Shown here: in pieces, positions 52,502 through 60,979 of the stretch | How positions within the stretch are numbered: position 1 is the first letter of the stretch | Layout of the letters: each line of letters starts with the position of its first letter | DNA from: Hoeflea sp. | Lineage (GTDB): Bacteria > Pseudomonadota > Alphaproteobacteria > Rhizobiales > Rhizobiaceae | Assembly (NCBI RefSeq): GCF_002733955.1 | Contig: NZ_NVXQ01000003.1 | Coordinates: forward strand, 124,001-188,000 | Direction of reading: 5' to 3' | DNA: 64,000 nucleotides | The notes under the pieces: generated by a model | Told to the model about the DNA's origin: nothing | Seen by the model: the letters and a program-made list of their open reading frames with translations, nothing else | The model's database searches: none | Position numbers and translations under genes: made by a program

Positions 52502-53785
52502 TTACCGGAATGCCAGATCGCGCAGGAACAGGGCGATCTGCGGGAAATAAATCAGGGCGACGGAGACACACAGCAGCATCACCGTGAACGGGAAGATGCC
52601 GCGGATGACCTCGATATAGGGCCGCTTGAAGATGGCGATCGCCGTGAAGATGTCACAGCCGAAGGGCGGCGTCGCCGACCCTATCGCCACCTGCAGCGTG
52701 ATGATGGTGCCCACAAGCACCGGGTCGAGCCCCACCGACTTGACCACCGGTGCGAAGATCGGAACCAGGATCAGAATGACCACGATCGGATCGACAAACA
52801 TGCAACCGATGAAAAAGGCGATGGAGATCACCGCCAGCACGCCTTTCGGCCCCATGTCGGCAATCCCCACCGCGGCCAGGATCGCCTGCGGCACCTGCGC
52901 AAACGAGATCACCCAGGAAAACGCCGCACCAGCCCCCACCAGGATGAAGACGACCGCCGTGATCAGGCCTGTCGACTTGGCGATGCGGTAGATGTCCGGA
53001 ATGTTCAGCGAGCGGAACACGACGAATTCGAGAATGATCGCGTAAAGCACGCAGGCTGCTGCCGCTTCGGTCGGACTGAAGATGCCGCCGTAGATTCCGC
53101 CGACGATGATCACCGGGAAACCGAGCGGCCAGATCGCACGCTTGACCGCCTGCCCCCGCTCGGCCCAGCTGGCCTTCGGCTCGGTCGGCACCTTGTTGAT
53201 GATGGCGTAGATCATGCTGTAGGCCGAAAACAGCACCAGCAGCAAAAGCCCCGGCCCGATACCGGCAATGAACAGCTCCGAAATCGAGGTGCTGGAAATC
53301 ACCCCGTAGATGATCATGCCGATCGATGGCGGGATCAGGAATGCGATATCCGACGCATTGATGATCAGCGCCAGCACGAATGAATCCTTGTAGCCCGCTT
53401 TCAGCATCCGCGGCCGCAGCGGCGATCCGACCGCAACCACGGTTGCCTGGGTCGAGCCGGATACCGCGCCGAACAAGGTGCAGGCAGCGGCCGTGCTGAC
53501 CGCCAGCCCGCCTTTGACGTGGCCGACGAACTTCATCACCATGTCGATCAACCGGTTGGCCGATTGCCCTCGCGTCATGATGTCGGCGGCGAGGATGAAC
53601 ATCGGCACCGCGATCAACGAAGCCGGCCGTATGCCGGCCATGATCTGCTGGATCATGAAATCCATCTTGCCGATGTCGCCGAACATGAACAGGAAGCCGA
53701 CAAAGGTCGCGACGAGCAGCGGGATCATCATCGGGAAGCCGAGCAGCAGCAGAACGATCATGATCAGGAAAATGGTCAGGGCCAT
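52502..53785 (-). CDS. uehC: Ectoine TRAP transporter, large permease (UehC/TeaC, DctM family)
   Basis: 427 residues with about 12 hydrophobic helices. LFGAVSGSTQATVVAVGSPL and IPPSIGMIIYGVISSTSISELFIAGIGPGL are the two DctM core motifs that form the substrate and sodium sites. VGTIITLQVAIGSATPPFGCDIF near the C terminus is the repeated second motif. It imports ectoine and hydroxyectoine with sodium, delivered by UehA. It lies 12 bases after the small permease gene. Confidence 0.92.
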   Translation of the reverse strand: MALTIFLIMIVLLLLGFPMMIPLLVATFVGFLFMFGDIGKMDFMIQQIMAGIRPASLIAVPMFILAADIMTRGQSANRLIDMVMKFVGHVKGGLAVSTAAACTLFGAVSGSTQATVVAVGSPLRPRMLKAGYKDSFVLALIINASDIAFLIPPSIGMIIYGVISSTSISELFIAGIGPGLLLLVLFSAYSMIYAIINKVPTEPKASWAERGQAVKRAIWPLGFPVIIVGGIYGGIFSPTEAAAACVLYAIILEFVVFRSLNIPDIYRIAKSTGLITAVVFILVGAGAAFSWVISFAQVPQAILAAVGIADMGPKGVLAVISIAFFIGCMFVDPIVVILILVPIFAPVVKSVGLDPVLVGTIITLQVAIGSATPPFGCDIFTAIAIFKRPYIEVIRGIFPFTVMLLCVSVALIYFPQIALFLRDLAFR

Positions 53786-53797
53786 GGATCGTCTTCC

Positions 53798-54376
53798 TCA
53801 AATCTCGAGTTCGTCTTTGTCGTAACCCTCAAGCACACGGGTCGACAGGTAGATGTCTTTTCCGGTCAGGTTCTTGACCGCGGTGAGCGCATACTGAAGG
53901 CCGGTCATGAAGAAGCCGACCGGCACCCAGAGAAAGATCCAGTAGACCGGCAGCTGCAGCGACGGCAGCACCCGGCCGGATGTCGCCACCTTGGTGATGT
54001 AGCCGATCGAGAAATAGCAAAGCGCGAACATGGCGAGCGCGGTGACCCCGGCGATCAGCACCATGAAGGCCTTTCGCGCCGGTGGCGGCAAAGCGTCATA
54101 TATCGCCGACATGCGAATATGCCGGCCCTGGCGGGCGGCATAGCTGATGCCCGCAAAGGTGATCAGGATGATCAGGATCCGGTTGAGTTCCTCGGAAAAG
54201 AACAGGCTGTACTGAAACACGAACCGGCCAACCACATTGGCGACCGTATTCAGTGCCATCAGCAGCACACCGGCGGCGAGCAGAACCGATTCCACCCGGC
54301 TGATGGTTGAATCGATCACACCCAGAACACCGGGCAATGAGGATTCGTGCGGGTTGTTTTCCTTCAAATCGTCCAA
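53798..54376 (-). CDS. uehB: Ectoine TRAP transporter, small permease (UehB/TeaB, DctQ family)
   Basis: 192 residues with four helices (about 20-45, 55-78, 95-118 and 138-160). The DctQ segment [28 protein letters not shown] is clear. Start is a TTG at 54376 with a very good GGGAGG five bases upstream. It pairs with UehC in the membrane. Between it and uehA lies a long perfect hairpin. Confidence 0.9.
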   Translation of the reverse strand: MDDLKENNPHESSLPGVLGVIDSTISRVESVLLAAGVLLMALNTVANVVGRFVFQYSLFFSEELNRILIILITFAGISYAARQGRHIRMSAIYDALPPPARKAFMVLIAGVTALAMFALCYFSIGYITKVATSGRVLPSLQLPVYWIFLWVPVGFFMTGLQYALTAVKNLTGKDIYLSTRVLEGYDKDELEI

Positions 54377-54406
54377 GATCGCCTCCCGGCTTGCTGGCTG
54401 CCCGGA

Positions 54407-54434
54407 CCGGAGGCCATCACCTGATGGCCTCCGG
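54407..54434 (-). promoter_or_regulatory. Post-binding-protein hairpin, 13-bp perfect stem (no U-tract in the operon direction)
   Basis: CCGGAGGCCATCA (54407-54419) and TGATGGCCTCCGG (54422-54434) are exact reverse complements with a two-base centre. Read on the minus strand the sequence after it is TCCGGGC. The T-run at 54437-54440 lies on the other side, so it would not terminate this operon. It lies between uehA and uehB and probably protects uehA mRNA. Confidence 0.65.
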
Positions 54435-54460
54435 AATTTTCAATCCTGCAAACCGCGGGA

Positions 54461-55480
54461 TCAGCCCTTGGTTGCTTCCAGGTCAGCCTTCAGCTGCTCG
54501 AGAATGGCCTTGCCGCTCTCGCCGGTCATCTCGATGAACTTGGCTTCGACCTCGGGCGCAGCCGCCTTGAAGCAGGCACGCTCTTCTTCCGAAAGCACCG
54601 TGATGGTCATGTCCGGCTTGGCTTCCTTGATCTTCTTCAGTTCACTGTCGGCCAGGCCCTTCTGGTACTCGACAATGTAGTCATAGGCCGATGCGGCGGC
54701 ATCCTCGATCACCTTCTTGTCGGCATCGCTGAGGCCATCGTAGAAATCCTTGTTTGCCATCACCGCGGTGGTGAAATTGTTGTGGCCGGTATAGGTGATG
54801 TGATCGGTGACTTCGTAGATACCGGTCGAGTACAGGAAGAAGGTCGGGTTTTCCTGGCCCTGGATGATGTTGGTCTGCAGACCGCCATAGACTTCGCCCC
54901 ACGGCAGCGGCGTCGGCGTGGCGCCGAAAGCCTTGTAGGATTCCACCAGCAGCGGGTTGGTCATGACCCGGAACTTGACCTCGTTGAGATCGGCACAGCT
55001 CTTGACCGGCTCCTTGGTGGTCATCGCCACCTCGCCTTCCGGGAACATCACCAGAAGTTCGAGACCCTGCTTGGCGTAAAGCTCCTGGAAGTCCTCGTTG
55101 ATCGCCTTGCTCTCCTTGTAGAACCGGGCGAGATGCGCCTGGTCCGTGGGCAGCAGGTAAGGCACGAAGAACACCTGGGCTTCCGGGATCAAAGCGCCGG
55201 TGAAACCGGGCGACTGGTCGACGAACTGCAAGATTCCGGCCTGTGCCTGCTCCATGATGTCAGCGGATTCACCCAGGGTGCCGTAGGGAAACAGCTGGAT
55301 GGTGTGGTCGGAATTGGCCTCGACGGCTTCCTTGAACTTGGTGGCATAGACACCCTGAACTTCGGTCAGAGATTCCTCGAAGGCATATTTCCAGTCGGCG
55401 GCCTGGGCAGCAAGCGTGCCGCCGGCCATCATTGCGACGGCGGCAACGCCGCCAAGAAAACTGCGGAATGTCGATGTCAT
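54461..55480 (-). CDS. uehA: Ectoine TRAP transporter, periplasmic binding protein (UehA/TeaA, DctP family)
   Basis: 339 residues from the ATG at 55480 (GAGAGGAA about eight bases upstream). Signal peptide about 1-27, ending AAQAAD. The mature start WKYAFEESLTEVQGVYATKF, the helix FPYGTLGESADIMEQAQAG, and VKFRVMTNPLLVESYKAFGATPTPLPWGEVYGGLQTN, with the substrate-binding Arg, are DctP features. The aromatic residues around FRVMTN and LPWGE fit the ectoine pocket of TeaA/UehA. First gene of the nine-gene ectoine operon. Confidence 0.9.
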   Translation of the reverse strand: MTSTFRSFLGGVAAVAMMAGGTLAAQAADWKYAFEESLTEVQGVYATKFKEAVEANSDHTIQLFPYGTLGESADIMEQAQAGILQFVDQSPGFTGALIPEAQVFFVPYLLPTDQAHLARFYKESKAINEDFQELYAKQGLELLVMFPEGEVAMTTKEPVKSCADLNEVKFRVMTNPLLVESYKAFGATPTPLPWGEVYGGLQTNIIQGQENPTFFLYSTGIYEVTDHITYTGHNNFTTAVMANKDFYDGLSDADKKVIEDAAASAYDYIVEYQKGLADSELKKIKEAKPDMTITVLSEEERACFKAAAPEVEAKFIEMTGESGKAILEQLKADLEATKG

Positions 55481-55815
55481 AGTCGGTTCCTCTCTTCTGA
55501 TTGTGTGGTCACATCTGTCGTCCGGCCATCTGGCCGGTGAATTTGCTGCGGTCGGGGTTGGACGAGAATTCCCTGGCGAGAATTCCAAATGATCTGCTCA
55601 AGCCCCCGAAAACGTCCATGTGAGCGGGTAAAGCATTGTCAAACCAATCCCCCGCCTCTTCATTGTTATGATTTGACGAGATTTCAACAAGGACAATAAA
55701 GAGTCAATGCGATTATTAAATCATGACAATTTTGTTGCGCGGATGCAACCCCGGCCAGTTGCGCATCTTCAGCAATGACCGACTGTCGTCATTTCGAATG
55801 GTGAGCGGCAGACGC
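55481..55815. promoter_or_regulatory. Intergenic region upstream of the ectoine operon
   Basis: About 335 bases between uehA and the end of enuR, AT-rich from 55640 to 55740. On the minus strand a TTGACA lies at 55642-55637, but there is no clear -10 at consensus distance, which would suit an activator-dependent promoter. A small dyad GTTGC/GCAAC lies at 55734-55749. No RNA gene or terminator with a T-tract is visible. Confidence 0.4.
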
Positions 55816-57204
55816 TTACAGTGTGAGCAGAGCCGGCTCCGGGTTGCTGCGGGCAAGCCGCGCGATCACATTGAGGCCGCGCTGCAGTGTCCTGCTTGTT
55901 TCAGCCCCCAGACAGATGCGGACACCCTGCTTGCGAACATTGTCTGACATGGCAAAGGCAGAGCCCGGCGCCACCGCAACACCATTGAGCCGGGCATGGG
56001 CCACAAATTCTTTCTCGGTCCAGGCACCCGGAGCAGGCAGCCACACATGCATGCCGTTGGGACTGGATTGAAACGGGATGCCCGAAAGCACCTTCGCAGC
56101 CACTTCATTGCGCTTGCCCAGCGCATCCTTCTGCCAGTTCAAAAGTCGCTCGGCGGTCCCGTCCTCGATCCAGCGGCATCCGATTTCAGCCATCAGCGGC
56201 GTGGCCATCCAGTTGGTTACCAGGTGCCGGTTGGCGGCAGCTGATTCAAACGCTTCCGGCATGGTCAGGAACCCGAATCTCAGGCCAGGCATGATGCATT
56301 TGGTCAGGCTGGTGAAATAGAACGTCCGCTCCGCTGCAATTGCCGCGACCGGAGCCGGCCTGTCCGGCTGCAGCGGCCCCCAGGCGTCATTTTCGATGAT
56401 CAGAACATCGTAACGCCGGGCCACAGCGACCAGCTCCGCGCGCCGCTCGGTCGACAGCATGACCGCGCGCGGGTTCAGCCCACTCGGCATCAGGTAGATC
56501 GCCTTGACCTGTGAGCGCTGGCACGCCGCTGCGAAGGCCGCGGGAACCACCCCTTCCGCGTCAGTCTCAAGCCCCTGGATCCGGAGCCCCAGATACCGTG
56601 AAAGCGCCTTCAGAGTATGATGCGCCAGCTCTTCCGTGACGATCAGGTCGCCGGAATTGGCAACCGTCATCAGCGCAATGGTCATCGCCGAGGTGTTGCC
56701 ATTGGTCATCAGCAAGCCCTGCGCCGAAGGATCAAGCCCGCAGCCTTCCAGCCATTTCGTGGCGGCGGATGTATATTTCTTCAGCGCCGTCGAGGGGCGG
56801 AAGGCCGAAATCGTCGAACTCGGCAGGTCAGCTCCAAGTTGCGTCAGGGCACGTTGCATCTCGGCAAGATGCATGGCCTCGAAGACGGGCATCAGGATCG
56901 AGAAATCGATGAATTTTTCATTCTGGCTGTCCGGCACGAAGGGCGTTTTCGTGTCGCTGCGGCCAGCACGAACGAATGTCCCGCGCCCGACTTCGCCAGC
57001 GATGACCCCGCGCCGGATCAGCTCGTCATAGGCCCGGCTGACCGTTTGCACGCTCAGGCCCAGATCATAGGCCAGATTTCGGTGGGTCGGCAGCCGGTCG
57101 CCGCTGCGCAGTTCACCTGCATCAACTGCTCTTACCAGGGTATCGGCCAGGGATTTGTAGGCGGGACGGCGGAGTTCGCCGGATTTCGGAGGCCAGATTG
57201 TCAT
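55816..57204 (-). CDS. enuR: Ectoine catabolism regulator EnuR (MocR family)
   Basis: 462 residues. The winged helix is at about 10-80 (YKSLADTLVRAVDAGELRSG, AYDLGLSVQTVSRAYDELI, GRGTFVRAG). The aminotransferase-like domain has MTNGNTSAMTIALMTV, IIENDAWGPL (PLP-ring Asp region) and FYFTSLTKCIMPGLRFGFLT, where the Lys of LTK would bind PLP. EnuR from marine Roseobacter uses PLP-linked diaminobutyrate derivatives as inducers of the ueh-eut genes. Here enuR is at the boundary: uehA follows downstream on the same strand and asnC-ssd-atf diverges from it. It has no good ribosome-binding site before the ATG at 57204. Confidence 0.9.
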   Translation of the reverse strand: MTIWPPKSGELRRPAYKSLADTLVRAVDAGELRSGDRLPTHRNLAYDLGLSVQTVSRAYDELIRRGVIAGEVGRGTFVRAGRSDTKTPFVPDSQNEKFIDFSILMPVFEAMHLAEMQRALTQLGADLPSSTISAFRPSTALKKYTSAATKWLEGCGLDPSAQGLLMTNGNTSAMTIALMTVANSGDLIVTEELAHHTLKALSRYLGLRIQGLETDAEGVVPAAFAAACQRSQVKAIYLMPSGLNPRAVMLSTERRAELVAVARRYDVLIIENDAWGPLQPDRPAPVAAIAAERTFYFTSLTKCIMPGLRFGFLTMPEAFESAAANRHLVTNWMATPLMAEIGCRWIEDGTAERLLNWQKDALGKRNEVAAKVLSGIPFQSSPNGMHVWLPAPGAWTEKEFVAHARLNGVAVAPGSAFAMSDNVRKQGVRICLGAETSRTLQRGLNVIARLARSNPEPALLTL

Positions 57205-57208
57205 GATT

Positions 57209-57234
57209 AATTGATGGACTCAATCACATCAATT
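57209..57234. promoter_or_regulatory. Perfect inverted repeat between enuR and the asnC/doeX gene
   Basis: AATTGATG (57209-57216) and CATCAATT (57227-57234) are exact reverse complements across ten bases, in a 63-base AT-rich gap between the two regulator genes. It is a likely operator for one or both regulators. Confidence 0.5.
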
Positions 57235-57267
57235 GACAACCCCCCGGCGCTCAATCAAAAGTCCCGC

Positions 57268-57768
57268 ATGGCTTCAATCAAACTCGATGACCGCGACATA
57301 AAGATCCTCGCGACCCTTTCGCGGGAAGGCCGGATTTCAAAGTCCGACCTCGCCAAACGGGTCAATCTCAGCCCGACACCGTGCTGGGAACGGCTGAGCC
57401 GTCTCGAAAAGGCGGGCGTCATTTCCGGCTACCACGCCGATATCGAGCTCAAGCATGTCGGACCGCAGGTTTCGGTCTTTGTCATGATCGAGCTGGAAAA
57501 TCATCGCTCGGCCACGTTCCAGGCCTTCGAGCAGGCGATCGCCGGCTATGACGAGATCATGTCCTGCTGGGCGCTTGGCGGCGGCTTCGACTATCTGCTG
57601 CATGTCATCACCCGCGACATCGACAGCTACCAGCGGCTGATCGACGATCTGCTGGCTCGGCGTGCAGGACTGGCCCGCTATTTCACCTATATCGTCACCA
57701 AGCCGGTCAAGCATTCGACGGTTCCGCCTTTCGACATCCTGACCGCGGCGGGCCCGGAGACGATTTAG
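57268..57768 (+). CDS. doeX: Lrp/AsnC-family regulator of ectoine catabolism (DoeX-like)
   Basis: 166 residues from the ATG at 57268, which gives the normal Lrp start SIKLDDRDIKILATL; upstream TTG and ATG starts at 57211 and 57214 overlap the inverted repeat. The helix-turn-helix is ISKSDLAKRVNLSPTPCWERLSRLEKAGVI. The RAM ligand domain follows (YHADIELKHVGPQVSVFVMIEL to about 155). Matching asnC genes occur in the eutABCDE-asnC-ssd-atf operons of Roseobacters, and DoeX of Halomonas is related. It is the first gene of the plus-strand branch. Confidence 0.88.
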   Translation: MASIKLDDRDIKILATLSREGRISKSDLAKRVNLSPTPCWERLSRLEKAGVISGYHADIELKHVGPQVSVFVMIELENHRSATFQAFEQAIAGYDEIMSCWALGGGFDYLLHVITRDIDSYQRLIDDLLARRAGLARYFTYIVTKPVKHSTVPPFDILTAAGPETI

Positions 57769-57884
57769 CCTGCCAAAAGCAAAACAATGGATGAAACCTC
57801 TGGCAGATACACCGCCATCAGAGAATTCATCTCCGCGGACACGGCTACCCTCGGGCAAGGCAACCCAACCCGGGAGCAACCGCA

Positions 57885-59369
57885 GTGTCCATTGTCCAGA
57901 CCAAATTCAAGACCACGCAGTTTGAGCTTTCCGACCCGGCCTTGTTCCGCGGTTTTTCCTATGTCGGAGGCCGCTGGACCGCCGGCGCCGCAGCCCAGAT
58001 GTTCGCGGTCTCCAATCCTGCCGACGGCAGCCACCTTGGCGATGTCGCAAGCCTCTCGGCAGACGACAGCGCTGCAGCCGTCGACGCCGCGCAAGAAGCA
58101 TTCGGGACCTGGGCCTCGATGCTGCCGCAACAGCGCTCCGCCATCCTGCGCCGCTGGTTCGAGCTGATGCTTGAGCACAGAGAAGATCTGGCCCACATCA
58201 TGACGCTCGAGCAGGGCAAGCCGATCTCCGAAGCCCGCGGCGAGATCGACTATGGCGCCTCCTTTGTCGAGTTCTTTGCCGAGGAAGCCAAGCGTCCCAA
58301 CATCGAAAGCGTCACCTCGCACCTGCCCGACGCCGAAGTCGAGATCTGGCGCGAACCCGTCGGTGTCGCAGCCCTGATCACACCGTGGAACTTCCCGTCC
58401 GCCATGCTCACCCGCAAGGCAGCCGCGGCGCTTGCCGCCGGATGCACCGTGGTTGCTCACCCTTCGGCCGAAACGCCCTTTTCGGCTCTCGCACTGGCCG
58501 AGCTCGCCGAGCGCGCGGGCTTTCCTGCAGGTGTCTTCAATGTCGTCACTGGCACCGCACCTGTGGTCGTCGAACCCTGGATGAAGGACAAGCGCGTTCG
58601 CGCCGTCTCCTTCACCGGCTCCACCGAAATCGGCAAGCTGCTCTACCGGCAGAGCGCTGACACGGTCAAACGGCTGGTGCTCGAGCTCGGCGGCCATGCA
58701 CCTTTCATCCTGTTTGCCGACGCGGATCTCGACCAGGCCGTCAGTGAGGCCATCAAGGCAAAATTCGCCACCTCCGGCCAGGATTGCCTCGGCGCCAACC
58801 GCTTCTTCGTCGAGCGCCCGATCTATAATGCGTTCTGCGCCAAGTTCTCCGACGCCGCGTCGAAGCTGTCCGTCGGCATCGGCATGGATGATCCGGACCT
58901 CGGACCGCTGATGAACGACAAGGCTGTCGCCAAGCAACAGGAACACGTCGCCGATGCGCTGGCCAAAGGCGCGCGCCTGCTCACCGGCGGCAAGACGCAC
59001 AAGGCCGGGCCTTTGTTCTTTGAACCGACGGTGCTCGCCGACGTCTCGGCCGACGCGCTGATCATGCACGAGGAGACTTTCGGACCGGTGGCAGCCATCG
59101 CGCCATTCGACAGCGAGGAAGAAGTTCTGCAAAAAGCCAATGACACCGAGTATGGTCTGGTTGCCTATCTGCACACCCAGGATCCGCGCCGGATCTATCG
59201 CGCCAGCCGGACACTTCAGTTCGGCATGGTGGCGGTCAACCGGACCAAGGTCACCGGCGCACCCATTCCCTTCGGCGGGATGAAGCAATCCGGCCTCGAA
59301 CGCGAAGGCTCCCGCCTTGGCATGGAGGCCTTCACCGAGGTCAAATACGTCTGCCGCGACTGGGCATGA
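57885..59369 (+). CDS. ssd: Aldehyde dehydrogenase of ectoine catabolism (Ssd / DoeC-like)
   Basis: 494 residues starting at a GTG at 57885 with GGGAG about eight bases upstream. Active-site residues N169 (TPWNF), E267 (VLELGG) and C301 (SGQDCLG) are present. In the NAD-binding strand the nearly invariant Lys of VVxKPAE is His: VVAHPSAETP, H192. The protein otherwise has the pattern of succinate-semialdehyde dehydrogenases. In this locus it should oxidise aspartate-semialdehyde to aspartate, after the aminotransferase encoded next. It overlaps or abuts the atf gene (ATGA at 59366). Confidence 0.88.
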   Translation: MSIVQTKFKTTQFELSDPALFRGFSYVGGRWTAGAAAQMFAVSNPADGSHLGDVASLSADDSAAAVDAAQEAFGTWASMLPQQRSAILRRWFELMLEHREDLAHIMTLEQGKPISEARGEIDYGASFVEFFAEEAKRPNIESVTSHLPDAEVEIWREPVGVAALITPWNFPSAMLTRKAAAALAAGCTVVAHPSAETPFSALALAELAERAGFPAGVFNVVTGTAPVVVEPWMKDKRVRAVSFTGSTEIGKLLYRQSADTVKRLVLELGGHAPFILFADADLDQAVSEAIKAKFATSGQDCLGANRFFVERPIYNAFCAKFSDAASKLSVGIGMDDPDLGPLMNDKAVAKQQEHVADALAKGARLLTGGKTHKAGPLFFEPTVLADVSADALIMHEETFGPVAAIAPFDSEEEVLQKANDTEYGLVAYLHTQDPRRIYRASRTLQFGMVAVNRTKVTGAPIPFGGMKQSGLEREGSRLGMEAFTEVKYVCRDWA

Positions 59370-59392
59370 CACACATCGAAAAGGACACGACA

Positions 59393-60763
59393 ATGCTGAC
59401 CAACGACCAACTGTCCCAGTGGGACCGGGAGAACTTCTTCCACCCGTCAACCCATCTCGCCCAGCACGCCCGTGGCGAAAGCCCGTCGCGCATCGTCACC
59501 GGCGGCGACGGCGTCTTCATCGAGGACCGTGATGGCAACCGCCTGCTCGACGGCTTTGCCGGTCTCTACTGCGTCAATGTCGGCTATGGCCGCACCGAGA
59601 TCCAGGACGCGATCGCAGCCCAGGCCAAGCAACTGGCCTATTACCATGCCTATGTCGGCCACGGCACCGAGGCCTCGATCACGCTGTCGAAAATGGTGCT
59701 CGACCGGGCGCCGTCGAACATGTCGAAGGTCTATTTCGGTCTCGGTGGCTCGGACGCCAACGAAACCAACATCAAGCTGGTCTGGTACTACAACAACATT
59801 CTCGGTCGGCCCGAGAAAAAGAAGATCATCTCGCGCTGGCGCGGCTATCACGGCTCCGGCCTGATGACCGGTTCGCTGACCGGGCTCGCAGGCTTTCACA
59901 AGAAGTTCGATCTGCCGCTGTCGCAGGTCAAGCACACCACGGCACCGGATTATTTCCGCCGCGATGATTTGAACCAGACCGAAGCCCAGTTCGTGGCCCA
60001 CTGCGTCAGCGAACTCGAGGCCATGATCGAGCGCGAAGGCGCCGACACCATCGCGGCCTTCATCGGCGAGCCAGTGCTCGGCACCGGTGGCCTGGTGCCG
60101 CCGCCAGCCGGTTACTGGGAAGCCATCCAGAAAGTGCTGAAGAAGCACGACATCCTGATGATCGCCGACGAAGTCGTCACCGGTTTCGGCCGTCTCGGCA
60201 CCATGTTCGGCTCCGATCACTACGGCATCGAATCCGACATCATCACCATCGCCAAGGGCCTGACCTCCGCCTATGCGCCGCTGTCAGGATCGATCATCTC
60301 CGACAAGGTCTGGAAGGTGCTCGAACAGGGCACCGACGAGAACGGACCTATCGGTCACGGCTGGACCTACTCCGCCCACCCGATCGGGGCTGCCGCGGGT
60401 GTGGCAAATCTCAATCTGATCGATTCCATGGGACTGGTCGACAATGCCGGCAAGATGGGCACCTATCTTAACAAGGCGATGACGGACGCCGTCGGCGATC
60501 ACACCCATGTCGGCGACGTGCGCGGCGAGGGCATGCTCTGCGCCGTCGAATTCGTTGAAGACAAGGCTGATCGCGCTTTCTACGATCCGTCGAAAAAGAT
60601 CGGCCCGCAGGTGGCCGCCGCCCTGCTCAAGCGCAACGTTATTGCCCGCGCCATGCCGCAGGGCGACATCATCGGCTTCGCGCCGCCGCTCTGCCTGTCA
60701 AAGACCGAGGCCGACACCCTTGTGGTGTCCATGGCCGACAGCATCAAGGAAGTGCTCGGCTGA
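59393..60763 (+). CDS. atf: Diaminobutyrate aminotransferase of ectoine catabolism (Atf / DoeD-like, class III)
   Basis: 456 residues from the ATG at 59393, preceded by AAAGGA; an ATG at 59366 overlapping the ssd stop is also possible. Class III aminotransferase: GLYCVNVGYGRTEI, YFGLGGSDANETNIKL, SRWRGYHGSGL, LMIADEVVTGFGRLG (Asp on the PLP ring) and ITIAKGLTSAYAPLSG (Lys that binds PLP). It would convert 2,4-diaminobutyrate to aspartate-semialdehyde for Ssd. Similar enzymes act on beta-alanine and other omega-amino acids, so the substrate rests on context. A strong terminator follows. Confidence 0.88.
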   Translation: MLTNDQLSQWDRENFFHPSTHLAQHARGESPSRIVTGGDGVFIEDRDGNRLLDGFAGLYCVNVGYGRTEIQDAIAAQAKQLAYYHAYVGHGTEASITLSKMVLDRAPSNMSKVYFGLGGSDANETNIKLVWYYNNILGRPEKKKIISRWRGYHGSGLMTGSLTGLAGFHKKFDLPLSQVKHTTAPDYFRRDDLNQTEAQFVAHCVSELEAMIEREGADTIAAFIGEPVLGTGGLVPPPAGYWEAIQKVLKKHDILMIADEVVTGFGRLGTMFGSDHYGIESDIITIAKGLTSAYAPLSGSIISDKVWKVLEQGTDENGPIGHGWTYSAHPIGAAAGVANLNLIDSMGLVDNAGKMGTYLNKAMTDAVGDHTHVGDVRGEGMLCAVEFVEDKADRAFYDPSKKIGPQVAAALLKRNVIARAMPQGDIIGFAPPLCLSKTEADTLVVSMADSIKEVLG

Positions 60764-60794
60764 TCTGCCCGGCCTCCTATGATTGTGACGATTG

Positions 60795-60823
60795 AACCAG
60801 CTCCCTCGGGGGCTGGTTTTTTT
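60795..60823 (+). terminator. Rho-independent terminator
   Basis: AACCAGC (60795-60801) pairs with GCTGGTT (60812-60818), extended inside by CCC/GGG around a short loop, and runs into seven T (60817-60823). It ends the asnC-ssd-atf transcript. Confidence 0.9.
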
Positions 60824-60979
60824 GTTGAGTGCGACTGGAACCCGCAATGACCACACGGGTTTGGAAGCACCCAGTCGATCGGCGTCCAAACCTTATGCTG
60901 ACAACGAACACAGGACACAAACCCGAAATTCGCCCATGCCGGCTTGCCAGCAAATCAAAAAAATGCATAAAAATTGGAC

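Noticed and set aside
54407-54434. Reading the hairpin after uehA as a rho-independent terminator
   Set aside because: The T-run is on the upstream side with respect to the minus-strand operon; uehB has its own good ribosome-binding site and is needed with uehA.
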